The notes: generated by a model from the sequence alone, not told the origin. Counted from the stretch's first letter, positions 50,133-59,203 are shown. The stretch: DNA of 64,000 bases from an uncultured Bacteroidales bacterium (GCA_946407975.1 CAMJQC010000001.1:26219-90218); one strand, 5' to 3'. Numbers and translations: made by a program.

Positions 50133-53100
50133 TCAGAACTTGACGACTCGACGCACCAGCACTCTGTCGCCCTTGACAATACGCAGGGTATAGACGCCGG
50201 CATCAAGTCCTTCGATACGGATAAGGCTGGCATCAGGTTCCAGCTTACGGAGGAGTTTCCCGTCGACGGTGAAGACCTCGACGAGCGTCATGCCTTCGCA
50301 TTCCACCAGCACCTTGTCCGTTGTCGGGTTAGGATACACCTTCAAGCCATCTGACGTCTCAAAGAGTCCGGTGTAATAAGGCACCTCGAGTGGCTCTGAC
50401 ATGTCGGACACGCCCAAAGCGCATAAAGCCGTCACGCTATAGCCATAGGTGGCATCCAAAGCCATTTCCAAATCCGTAAAGGCGTTCTCCGTCAGCGTAT
50501 CGGTAATCTGTTCACCGTTGCGATAGACGATATAGCCTTGTGCTGCCGCGATGGGATTCCATGTCAACGAGATCTCGCCTTCGCGAATGGCTGTGGCACG
50601 GAGACCTGAAGGGATTTCGCAGTCGAGCACCACATCGGCGCAGTCCATCACTGTGAGACATTCCGTGTTAGGCAGCACGCAGAACGAATGTGAGCCCAGA
50701 TCCAACTCTGCAACGTAGGTGGTGTCGCTGACGACGACGCCTTCGGCATCATCGACATAGACCGTATAGTCGGCCGTGTCGTAGGCATCCCAGTTAAAGG
50801 TGACGGTGCTGCCTTGGTAGGTATAGTTCAATCCGGTCACCGTCGCACAGATTTCGACCGTGTCGCAGACGCTTTCCGATTCGCATGAGGCGCTGAATGC
50901 CGTCACACAGATCACGTTCAGGCCTTCGACTGGCGTGACAGCGGCCTGCGTCTCGGTCACCTCGGCAACAGATTCACCGTTGAGATAAACGCTGTAGCCC
51001 GCCACCATCGAAGCGGCACTAGGAGCAGACCACGTCACAGCGAGATGATCGTATTCAAGCGCCACATTCAAGTCGGCGACAGGGTCGCAGATGCACACGT
51101 CGATGAAAGAAGGGAGGGGTTCGCAGTCGTCGTTGGCCTCGATGCGTACCGTTGTGATGCCTGGCTCAAAAACAGCCGTAAACTGCATCTCCGTCGTCGT
51201 GCCAAGCAGCAGGTCGCCGGCATAGACATTGTAGGCAGCGGCCGGGGCGGCGGCTTCCCACATCAAGGTGACTTCACGTCCATCTGTGGTATAGGTTATC
51301 TCTTCCGGTCCGGCGCAAATGCTCACGTCGATGCAACGGCTGCGGCCGCAATCAGGATAGAGGGCCCTGACGCAGACGGTATGGTCGCCGACTTCGAGGG
51401 TCATCTCATAGGCCAGCTCATTGGTCTCCGTCACTTCTTCACCATCCAGCAGAATGCGATATCCGATCAGACCTGTCGGGTCTTCAGGAGCCTCCCAAGT
51501 CAACGACAGCTGCTGACCTTCGAGTTCATACTGGAGATTTTGCACAGCAGGGCAAGCCGACACTTCGACTTCGATGCAGGCGAACTCGCCTTGGCAATTG
51601 CCATAGACCGGGTTGACGCAGTAGTCGTAAACGCCTTCTTCCACTTCAGGATCAGTATAGGTCAACGCTGTCGTGGTAGAGAGCAACAACGTGCCGCGGT
51701 ACACTTCATAACCAGTAGGTGTGCCGGTTGCAGGCGCCTCCCATGTGAGGACGACATCGACGCCATCCAGGTCAGCCGTAAGGTTCTCCACAGGGTCACA
51801 CAGGTCGGGCACGGAGCCACCAGCACAGTTGACCTCAAAAGTATAGGGACTGCTCATACCGCCGGAATTGCTGTAGATCTCGGTACCGTCCTCGTAACGC
51901 ACCACGAAGCTGCATTCGTTGGGCCAGCTTCCGTTATTCCAGGTCAGCGTGACTTGCGTGCCACTCATCACTTCTATCGTATAGGTCGCCGAGTTGCCCG
52001 AAGAGATGGTAAGCGTCTGGGAAGGCGTCCCGTCGCTGAAGGTGACGGTCAAAGAGTTGCCGTTCCATCCGTCGCCGTAGGAATCGGACAAGTTGAAAAT
52101 AATATTGCAAGCGTTTTTATAATTAAATCCCAAAGTCGTCGTCCTTCCCGAAGCATCGACGAGGTCGAGCGTAAGGGGAATGATGAAGCTGGAGGGGGCG
52201 GCGGCGTCAAGCGTGATGTTGAAATCGGCATAGCCGCACATGCCTGCACCTATGGTGCCGAAATCGTTTTGTTGAAGATTGACGGTGAGGTATTCATAAT
52301 CTGATGACAGCGTCCCGGTCAGACGTGAAGCCAGTTCGTTACCCTCGTTGTCGACAAAGACACGCAAGGCTGCGGTCTCTCCTGGCTCAAGCAAGCCGTT
52401 GCCATTGTCATCATTGAAAATGGCCAACGTTCCTGGCACGAGAGCATAGTCGTAAATGGCAATAGAGAAGGACACTTTACCGACGATTTCGCCGCCGTCG
52501 GTAAATTCCACAATGAAGCGTGCCTTTTGTTTGGCAGGGGCGTTGTCAGCAATCGTAATGCCAAAGGCATCCGTCAATTCTATGGTCCCGCCTATTGCGA
52601 CGGCCGGCACTTCAGCCGAAGGCTGGGTGATGGTGATGTAAGAATCGGTCGTGGTAAGGGTTGCTACTATAGGATTCAGGGGACCTTCCGTGGTGTTCGT
52701 CAAGGTGAGGCTGATAGAGCCGCTCTCGCCCGGATTTGCCTTTCCGTCATTATTTCCTGACGCATCGCCAAAAACCACAGACTGCAGCGACAAGACGCCT
52801 GTTTCAACCATTTCAACTGCTCCCACAGCATCGATACGGCCTGCGCCTGTCACGTTGCTCTTGCCTTCGGACAGCGGCACGGCCGTTTCCTGAAGGATCT
52901 GGCACACCTCGGCGGGCGACAGGTCGATGTTCTTCGACAGCATCAGGCACATCACACCGGCCGCGCAAGGCGTAGCCATGGAAGTGCCGTCCATATAGGT
53001 ATAGCCTGTGTTGGAGGAATAGTTCAGCGACTTGATATTGACGCCAGGGGCGCACACGTCGGGACGGATCAAGCCGATGCCCGGATTGTAGGGATAGTCG

Positions 53101-54269
53101 CCGAAGGTGGTGTTTGTCCATGTGACGGGGCCGTGTGAGGTGAAGTAGGCGGCATTGTCGTTGACATCGACAGCGCCGATGCACACCGAACAGCTCAGGT
53201 CACCGGGGTTGACTTCCTGGTCGGGATGCAGCCATGGCGGAGGACAGCTGCCTGGAACGCGGACGTTGTTGGGAATCGGATACCAGCCCTGGGAGTCGCC
53301 CTCGTTGCCGGCGGCGATGGCCGCCACCACTTCAGCGTTCAAGGCGTTGACGCAGGCGTTGCGCAGCAGCGTGCGCTCCGAGATGCTGCTGTTGGCGATA
53401 CCCAGCGACATGCTGAACAGGTCGCAGCCATGCTCCACCGCCCATTCGATGCCGGCGGCGATGCTCTCGGCTCCGCCGTTGCCGCTCGCATCAAGGCATT
53501 TCACGCACATCAGCGTGGCGTCGGGCGCCATGCCCGTCTGCGACCCCGCCGTGCCGTCGCCGCATACCGTGCCGGCACAGTGCGAGCCATGACCCATGTC
53601 GTCCATCGGGTCGTTGTCGTTGTTCTTCACGTCATAGCCGTGGTGCGGAAACTCGCTGCCGCCATCCCACAGGTGGTCGGCAACATCCAGGTGGTTGTAG
53701 TTCACGCCCGTGTCGATGACGGCCACCACGACGCCCTGCCCCGTGTAGCCCTCTGCCCACACCTCGTTGGCGCGGACCTGAAGCACGTTCGACGTGATCT
53801 CCCTCGTCCCCGATGCGGCTGGCCTAGCCTCCTCCCCGTCGGGAATCCAGTTCTTCTCCACCTCGTAGCCCACGATCTCCACGTCGTCGCGCGACGCAAT
53901 GTCGAGAATCGCAGCCTTCGTCGCGTCGCACACCACCATGTTCGCAAGCCAGTTCGTCGTCACGTTCTCTGTCATGCCGTGACGGCTCATCTCGCTGATG
54001 TCGCGCAGCAAGGCGTACTGCGACGCCTCCGCATGACGCTTCATCTCATCTATGGCGTAGGCACGCCGAGCACTCTTGTCGGACAGATAGCCCGCCTGAC
54101 GGCGCAACTCCATAGGGTCAAGCTGTGACTTCATCACAACATGGACCCGGATCTTCTCGTCCCCGCCCCTTCTGTCCATCTCCGCACGGAGATCGGGATC
54201 AAGGACCGGCATGGCGAAACCGCTCACTGCAAGAAACGCCATCGCTAAGGTCAATAAAATCTTCTTCAT
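50133..54269 (-). CDS. Subtilisin-like serine peptidase (S8) with GDGWNG domain, multiple Cys-containing Fn3-like repeats and T9SS C-terminal sorting domain
   Basis: Catalytic D 'VVVAVIDTGVNYNHLD', H 'GHGSHCAGTV', S 'DGTSMATPCAAGVM'; C-term 'VYPNPTTDKVLVECEG...GVYTLRIVKGDRVLVRRVVKF'. Confidence 0.94.
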   Translation of the reverse strand: MKKILLTLAMAFLAVSGFAMPVLDPDLRAEMDRRGGDEKIRVHVVMKSQLDPMELRRQAGYLSDKSARRAYAIDEMKRHAEASQYALLRDISEMSRHGMTENVTTNWLANMVVCDATKAAILDIASRDDVEIVGYEVEKNWIPDGEEARPAASGTREITSNVLQVRANEVWAEGYTGQGVVVAVIDTGVNYNHLDVADHLWDGGSEFPHHGYDVKNNDNDPMDDMGHGSHCAGTVCGDGTAGSQTGMAPDATLMCVKCLDASGNGGAESIAAGIEWAVEHGCDLFSMSLGIANSSISERTLLRNACVNALNAEVVAAIAAGNEGDSQGWYPIPNNVRVPGSCPPPWLHPDQEVNPGDLSCSVCIGAVDVNDNAAYFTSHGPVTWTNTTFGDYPYNPGIGLIRPDVCAPGVNIKSLNYSSNTGYTYMDGTSMATPCAAGVMCLMLSKNIDLSPAEVCQILQETAVPLSEGKSNVTGAGRIDAVGAVEMVETGVLSLQSVVFGDASGNNDGKANPGESGSISLTLTNTTEGPLNPIVATLTTTDSYITITQPSAEVPAVAIGGTIELTDAFGITIADNAPAKQKARFIVEFTDGGEIVGKVSFSIAIYDYALVPGTLAIFNDDNGNGLLEPGETAALRVFVDNEGNELASRLTGTLSSDYEYLTVNLQQNDFGTIGAGMCGYADFNITLDAAAPSSFIIPLTLDLVDASGRTTTLGFNYKNACNIIFNLSDSYGDGWNGNSLTVTFSDGTPSQTLTISSGNSATYTIEVMSGTQVTLTWNNGSWPNECSFVVRYEDGTEIYSNSGGMSSPYTFEVNCAGGSVPDLCDPVENLTADLDGVDVVLTWEAPATGTPTGYEVYRGTLLLSTTTALTYTDPEVEEGVYDYCVNPVYGNCQGEFACIEVEVSACPAVQNLQYELEGQQLSLTWEAPEDPTGLIGYRILLDGEEVTETNELAYEMTLEVGDHTVCVRALYPDCGRSRCIDVSICAGPEEITYTTDGREVTLMWEAAAPAAAYNVYAGDLLLGTTTEMQFTAVFEPGITTVRIEANDDCEPLPSFIDVCICDPVADLNVALEYDHLAVTWSAPSAASMVAGYSVYLNGESVAEVTETQAAVTPVEGLNVICVTAFSASCESESVCDTVEICATVTGLNYTYQGSTVTFNWDAYDTADYTVYVDDAEGVVVSDTTYVAELDLGSHSFCVLPNTECLTVMDCADVVLDCEIPSGLRATAIREGEISLTWNPIAAAQGYIVYRNGEQITDTLTENAFTDLEMALDATYGYSVTALCALGVSDMSEPLEVPYYTGLFETSDGLKVYPNPTTDKVLVECEGMTLVEVFTVDGKLLRKLEPDASLIRIEGLDAGVYTLRIVKGDRVLVRRVVKF
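53157..54227. repeat. Near-perfect direct duplication, copy 1 (pairs with 56253..57323)
   Basis: No mismatch found by eye over about 1.07 kb; nested + strand 300-aa ORFs 53226 and 56322 are identical. Confidence 0.93.
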
Positions 54270-54307
54270 GTGTTACAGTTTTCTGATATTCTTTTAAGTT
54301 GAAAGGG

Positions 54308-54315
54308 CAAAGATA
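54308..54315 (-). promoter_or_regulatory. Bacteroidetes-type -7 element for subtilase 1
   Basis: caaagata (+) = TATCTTTG (-), flanks shared with the second copy. Confidence 0.5.
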
Positions 54316-54347
54316 ATCAAAAATAAAAGCTCCCTTCCCAATTCCAT

Positions 54348-54386
54348 AAAAAAACCGCATCCTCTTTTTTCGGATGCGGTTTTTTC
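54348..54386 (-). terminator. Hairpin terminator after the dockerin-tailed subtilase
   Basis: aaaaaccgcatcc...ggatgcggttttt inverted repeat. Confidence 0.75.
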
Positions 54387-54443
54387 AAAATAACAAGTGG
54401 ATGATTATCATTAATATGACAACCTATCGACCGTTACTATTTA

Positions 54444-54635
54444 TCATAGATTCGGGACAATACCCAACACAAATCGCATAATCAGAAGCACGTCGTTGAT
54501 ATCGACGTGACCGCTACCGTCGACATCCGCTACAGCGAGGCCGTCTTCTCCCAGCTCAGCAATGCCGAGGACATGACGCAGCAGAGCCAAAACATCGTTC
54601 ATGTCGACATCCTCATCAAGATCGACATCGCCAAT
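54444..54635 (-). other. Dockerin type I-like domain (subtilase 2 C-terminus)
   Basis: Two Ca-binding-like repeats DVDLDEDVDMNDVLALLRHVLG / DVDGSGHVDINDVLLIMRFVLG. Confidence 0.85.
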
Positions 54636-57365
54636 CATGCCTACATGGCCCGTCACCTGCACCTCGACGAATGCAAACTCACCCACACAGCCATCGTACA
54701 GCGGGATGACGGCATATTCATATGAGCCTGCTTCCACACCGGTATCGGTATAGTTGCAAACTGACGTCGTGGCCAACAGCGCCGTGCCACGATAGACCTC
54801 ATAGCCTGTCGGTGTTCCGCTGGCGGGAGCTTGCCAACTGAGGACCACGTTATTACCGTTGACTTCAGCAGACAGCTGTCGCACTGGATCGCACAACTCG
54901 GGAACGGCACTGGTGCCAGAACAGTTGACTACAAAAGAATAAGCGCTGCTCATACCTCCGGAATTGCTGTAGATCTCGGTACCGTCCTCGTAATGCACCA
55001 CGAAGCTGCATTCGCTGGTCCAGCTGCCGCTACTCCAGGTGAGCGTGACTTGCGTGCCACTCGACACTTCTATCGTATAGGTCGCCGAGCTGCCCGAAGA
55101 GAAGGTGAGCGTCTGTGAAGGCGTCCCGTCGCTGAAGGTGACAATCAAAGAGTTGCCGTTCCATCCGTCACCATAGGAATCGGACAAATCGAAGATGATA
55201 CTGCAGGCGTTCTTGTAGTCAAAGGTCACCGTAGAAGTCCTCCCTGAGCTGTCTTCTAAGTCAAGGACAAAGGGGATGACGAAATCGGATGGAGCAGCGG
55301 CATCCAGCGTGACATTGAAATCGGCATAGCCGCTCCTGTCGCCAGCAATGGTTCCAAGTACCTTTTCAGCCTCGTTGATGACAAGATAGGAATAGGAAGT
55401 GCTCAGCATGGAGGTAAGGCCAAATACGGTTTCATTGCCCACGTTGTCGAGGAAAATGCGAAGATCGGCCGTCTCCCCAGGTTCGAGCAAGCCGTTGCCG
55501 TTATCGTCGTTCAAAGCGACGACGGCGCCCATCTCCAAAGCGTAGTCGTAGACGTCCATGCTAAACACGAGTTTGCCACAGGTCTCTGACCCGGAAAAAA
55601 GCTGGACAGAAAAACGAGCCTTATGCTTAGCCGGGGCATTGGCGGCAACGCTGATGCCGAAGAGATCGGCAAGCGTAACGCTCTGGCCTGCAGCGATGGT
55701 AGGCAGCGACGCCGTCGATTGTACGACGTTAACAAAGTCGTCAGAAGTCATGAGTTGGGCGGTAAGGCCACTCACAGGAACATCGATGTCGTTATGCAGC
55801 GTAAGGCCTATCGTGCCGCTTTCGCCCGGGTTGAGTTTGCCGTCGTTGTTGCCTGCAGCGTCGTTAAACACAAAACCCTGTATGCTTAAGTCACCATTTT
55901 GGACCACACCAACCGCTTCCATGGCATCAATACGGCCTGCTCCAAAGGTGTTGCTCTTGCCTTCGGACAGCGGAACGGCCGTTTCCTGAAGGATCTGGCA
56001 CACCTCGGCGGGCGACAGGTCGTTGTTCTTCGACAGCATCAGGCACATCACACCGGCCGCGCAAGGCGTGGCCATGGAAGTGCCGCTCATAAGGGTATAG
56101 CCTGTGTTGGAGGAATAGTCAAGCGACCTGATATCGACGCCAGGGGCGCACACGTCGGGACGGATCAGGCCGATGCCCGGATCGTAGAGATAGTCGCCGA
56201 AGGTGGTGTTCGACCATGTGACAGGGCCTCGTGAGGTAAAGTAGGCGGCATCGTCGTTGACATCGACAGCGCCGATGCACACCGAACAGCTCAGGTCACC
56301 GGGGTTGACTTCCTGGTCGGGATGCAGCCATGGCGGAGGACAGCTGCCTGGAACGCGGACGTTGTTGGGAATCGGATACCAGCCCTGGGAGTCGCCCTCG
56401 TTGCCGGCGGCGATGGCCGCCACCACTTCAGCGTTCAAGGCGTTGACGCAGGCGTTGCGCAGCAGCGTGCGCTCCGAGATGCTGCTGTTGGCGATACCCA
56501 GCGACATGCTGAACAGGTCGCAGCCATGCTCCACCGCCCATTCGATGCCGGCGGCGATGCTCTCGGCTCCGCCGTTGCCGCTCGCATCAAGGCATTTCAC
56601 GCACATCAGCGTGGCGTCGGGCGCCATGCCCGTCTGCGACCCCGCCGTGCCGTCGCCGCATACCGTGCCGGCACAGTGCGAGCCATGACCCATGTCGTCC
56701 ATCGGGTCGTTGTCGTTGTTCTTCACGTCATAGCCGTGGTGCGGAAACTCGCTGCCGCCATCCCACAGGTGGTCGGCAACATCCAGGTGGTTGTAGTTCA
56801 CGCCCGTGTCGATGACGGCCACCACGACGCCCTGCCCCGTGTAGCCCTCTGCCCACACCTCGTTGGCGCGGACCTGAAGCACGTTCGACGTGATCTCCCT
56901 CGTCCCCGATGCGGCTGGCCTAGCCTCCTCCCCGTCGGGAATCCAGTTCTTCTCCACCTCGTAGCCCACGATCTCCACGTCGTCGCGCGACGCAATGTCG
57001 AGAATCGCAGCCTTCGTCGCGTCGCACACCACCATGTTCGCAAGCCAGTTCGTCGTCACGTTCTCTGTCATGCCGTGACGGCTCATCTCGCTGATGTCGC
57101 GCAGCAAGGCGTACTGCGACGCCTCCGCATGACGCTTCATCTCATCTATGGCGTAGGCACGCCGAGCACTCTTGTCGGACAGATAGCCCGCCTGACGGCG
57201 CAACTCCATAGGGTCAAGCTGTGACTTCATCACAACATGGACCCGGATCTTCTCGTCCCCGCCCCTTCTGTCCATCTCCGCACGGAGATCGGGATCAAGG
57301 ACCGGCATGGCGAAACCGCTCACCGCGAGAAACGCCATCGCTAAGGTCAATAAAACTTTCTTCAT
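54444..57365 (-). CDS. Subtilisin-like serine peptidase (S8) with GDGWNG domain, one Fn3-like repeat and C-terminal dockerin type I domain
   Basis: Same catalytic motifs as the neighbour; C-term 'IGDVDLDEDVDMNDVLALLRHVLG...VADVDGSGHVDINDVLLIMRFVLG'. Confidence 0.94.
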   Translation of the reverse strand: MKKVLLTLAMAFLAVSGFAMPVLDPDLRAEMDRRGGDEKIRVHVVMKSQLDPMELRRQAGYLSDKSARRAYAIDEMKRHAEASQYALLRDISEMSRHGMTENVTTNWLANMVVCDATKAAILDIASRDDVEIVGYEVEKNWIPDGEEARPAASGTREITSNVLQVRANEVWAEGYTGQGVVVAVIDTGVNYNHLDVADHLWDGGSEFPHHGYDVKNNDNDPMDDMGHGSHCAGTVCGDGTAGSQTGMAPDATLMCVKCLDASGNGGAESIAAGIEWAVEHGCDLFSMSLGIANSSISERTLLRNACVNALNAEVVAAIAAGNEGDSQGWYPIPNNVRVPGSCPPPWLHPDQEVNPGDLSCSVCIGAVDVNDDAAYFTSRGPVTWSNTTFGDYLYDPGIGLIRPDVCAPGVDIRSLDYSSNTGYTLMSGTSMATPCAAGVMCLMLSKNNDLSPAEVCQILQETAVPLSEGKSNTFGAGRIDAMEAVGVVQNGDLSIQGFVFNDAAGNNDGKLNPGESGTIGLTLHNDIDVPVSGLTAQLMTSDDFVNVVQSTASLPTIAAGQSVTLADLFGISVAANAPAKHKARFSVQLFSGSETCGKLVFSMDVYDYALEMGAVVALNDDNGNGLLEPGETADLRIFLDNVGNETVFGLTSMLSTSYSYLVINEAEKVLGTIAGDRSGYADFNVTLDAAAPSDFVIPFVLDLEDSSGRTSTVTFDYKNACSIIFDLSDSYGDGWNGNSLIVTFSDGTPSQTLTFSSGSSATYTIEVSSGTQVTLTWSSGSWTSECSFVVHYEDGTEIYSNSGGMSSAYSFVVNCSGTSAVPELCDPVRQLSAEVNGNNVVLSWQAPASGTPTGYEVYRGTALLATTSVCNYTDTGVEAGSYEYAVIPLYDGCVGEFAFVEVQVTGHVGMIGDVDLDEDVDMNDVLALLRHVLGIAELGEDGLAVADVDGSGHVDINDVLLIMRFVLGIVPNL
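56253..57323. repeat. Near-perfect direct duplication, copy 2 (pairs with 53157..54227)
   Basis: Constant offset of 3096 bp; see copy 1. Confidence 0.93.
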
Positions 57366-57405
57366 GTGTTACTGTTTATTCTGATATTCTTTTAAGTTGA
57401 AAGGG

Positions 57406-57413
57406 CAAAGATA
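57406..57413 (-). promoter_or_regulatory. Bacteroidetes-type -7 element for subtilase 2
   Basis: 'ttcttttaagttgaaagggcaaagata' shared with subtilase 1 upstream region. Confidence 0.5.
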
Positions 57414-57556
57414 ACTAAAAAACAAATCCAGTATGATAATTTCGACAAAAAAGACTCCGTTTCGAAACAAAACAAAAGCGGCATCTTCTGACAACTCAAA
57501 AAACGCCGCTTTATGGGATGATGACAAATCGGTCAACATCCATTGTCCGACTATCG

Positions 57557-57736
57557 TCAAACGATGCCTAAGACAATACGGAGCAGTGCAACAGCATCGT
57601 TGATGTTGACACTTCCGTCACCATTGACGTCGCCCAGCTGCAAACCTTCACTGCTAAGGGAGGTGATTTGCAGGGCGTGACGCATGAGGGCGAGGACGTC
57701 GTTGATGTCGACATTGCCGCTTAGGTCGACGTCACC
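57557..57736 (-). other. Dockerin type I-like domain (PAD-like protein C-terminus)
   Basis: Two repeats DVDLSGNVDINDVLALMRHAL / DVNGDGSVNINDAVALLRIVLG. Confidence 0.87.
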
Positions 57737-59176
57737 GATGAGTCCGACGACTTCATCATGGGGTCCCACGGTGAAATGGTGCGGCTCCAATGCAGCAAAA
57801 ACGGGCTGCGTGTAGCGGTGTCCCGATTCGTCGGCACCAAAAACGTAGTAGTCAACTTGAGAGCCTCCATGACAGCCGGTGATGTATCCGACATATTCAT
57901 CAGGATTGCCAGTAGCAGTCATGTGGGCAACCTGATATGGGCCATTGTCGATGCTATAATAGACGAGGAGGGAGTCCGTTTTCAAAGGTTCGTCGCTGTA
58001 GGCGATGAACTTGCTCGTCACAGGATAAGACTCTTGCCAATCCAGTTCTCCGTGCAGCACGTCGCGGTGGTCGACGAAGAGCATGTCGAAGTCCATCACG
58101 CCACGGGTGCGGCAATGCAGGGCGTCGGTGTTCTCCCAGCCTGTATAGCCGCTATTGTTGACACCAACGATGGTATAACCCGGCATGGCTTCCTGATAGA
58201 CGGCCAAGGCCTGTTGGTTATAGGTGCTGTTGCTGCCCATCGGCACATAGACGGTCTTGTTGAGGATGAGGCTGTTGGTGTAGGGCGCCAAGGTGGAGCC
58301 ACCAGGTTCGTAGACGCGGTACACGTGGTAGGGATAGCCCCAGCAGCAGTTGGTGGTGGCGAAATAGTTGGCCACGCTCTCATAGTCGGCATAATGCGAG
58401 TTGCTTTGTGGCAATTGGGCGATCAAGATCTTGTCGGGAGCGAGGTACTTGCCCCAACAGTCGACATGGGCGATGTAGTCGCCTTGCGGGTCGATGGTGA
58501 CGTGATAGGGGTCGATGCCGAGATAGTCGCGCATCTTGTTACGGACGTTGTTCTCGTTGTTGCTGTTTTCCTGAAACACCAGTTCGTCGCTGACACCGTG
58601 GCCGCGGCCGTCTTCCATCATGTTGCCGCCGGTATGCTCCAGGTTCATGCCGTACATCGGGATGCCCCAGTAGCTGGCGAACACGCCGGAGATGTTATCG
58701 TCGTTTGGACGGGGACGGTTGTAGACGTTATCGACTATGGCAGGCTCACGGTCCTCGAAGATATACCACGGGCCGTAGTCGCGCACCCAATAAGAGTCGG
58801 TCGCCGCGTTAACGAATTGAACATTATTCATGTTGACACCCGCATTTTGGAAAGTGCTTCGGGCGCTGCTTTGCTGGCTGGTCGACACAATGCAGTACAC
58901 AGTACAATTATCAGCCAACTGCGCCACCAGGCTGGTAGGGATGCCGAGGGGATAACGGATCATCACGCCTTGCATGGGCTCGAATTCCGCCACAAAACGA
59001 GGCGTTCCGGTAGGTGGATCGGTTTCAACGAAATTGACGCCACGCGTCTTGTCGTACATTTCCTCTTCGGAAAGATAGTGCCATCTCTTCCAGTCAGGTT
59101 TCTTTCCTTCTTGGGCATAAACTCCCGTCGTAGCCGTGAAAGCTAACAAAAGCAAAATGATAAGGATACGTCTCAT
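57557..59176 (-). CDS. Porphyromonas-type peptidylarginine deiminase family (PAD_porph) secreted protein with C-terminal dockerin
   Basis: Signal peptide; 'RFVAEFEPMQGVMIRYPLGIP', 'TDSYWVRDYGPWYIF', 'VYNRPRPNDDN', 'HVDCWGKYLAPDK', 'PYTNSLIL', 'TDALHCRT'; C-term dockerin 'GDVDLSGNVDINDVLALMRHAL...GDVNGDGSVNINDAVALLRIVLG'. Confidence 0.88.
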   Translation of the reverse strand: MRRILIILLLLAFTATTGVYAQEGKKPDWKRWHYLSEEEMYDKTRGVNFVETDPPTGTPRFVAEFEPMQGVMIRYPLGIPTSLVAQLADNCTVYCIVSTSQQSSARSTFQNAGVNMNNVQFVNAATDSYWVRDYGPWYIFEDREPAIVDNVYNRPRPNDDNISGVFASYWGIPMYGMNLEHTGGNMMEDGRGHGVSDELVFQENSNNENNVRNKMRDYLGIDPYHVTIDPQGDYIAHVDCWGKYLAPDKILIAQLPQSNSHYADYESVANYFATTNCCWGYPYHVYRVYEPGGSTLAPYTNSLILNKTVYVPMGSNSTYNQQALAVYQEAMPGYTIVGVNNSGYTGWENTDALHCRTRGVMDFDMLFVDHRDVLHGELDWQESYPVTSKFIAYSDEPLKTDSLLVYYSIDNGPYQVAHMTATGNPDEYVGYITGCHGGSQVDYYVFGADESGHRYTQPVFAALEPHHFTVGPHDEVVGLIGDVDLSGNVDINDVLALMRHALQITSLSSEGLQLGDVNGDGSVNINDAVALLRIVLGIV

Positions 59177-59203
59177 AAGCATAAAGCATAAAAATTGAAT
59201 CCG

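Noticed and set aside
51045-52304. 419-aa + strand ORF antisense to the T9SS subtilase
   Set aside because: Shadow ORF of a well-supported CDS with clear catalytic and Fn3 motifs on the other strand.
53226-54128. 300-aa + strand ORF duplicated at 56322-57224
   Set aside because: Identical in both copies only because the underlying subtilase DNA is duplicated; used as evidence of nucleotide identity, not as a gene.
57600-57740. Reading the PAD-like C-terminus as a T9SS tail
   Set aside because: The tail has two dockerin-type Ca-binding repeats and no YPNP/sorting-domain pattern.
57758-59146. 462-aa + strand ORF antisense to the PAD-like gene
   Set aside because: Translation is His/Val/Asp-rich nonsense in the complementary codon-position phase of a real gene; no recognisable domain or promoter.
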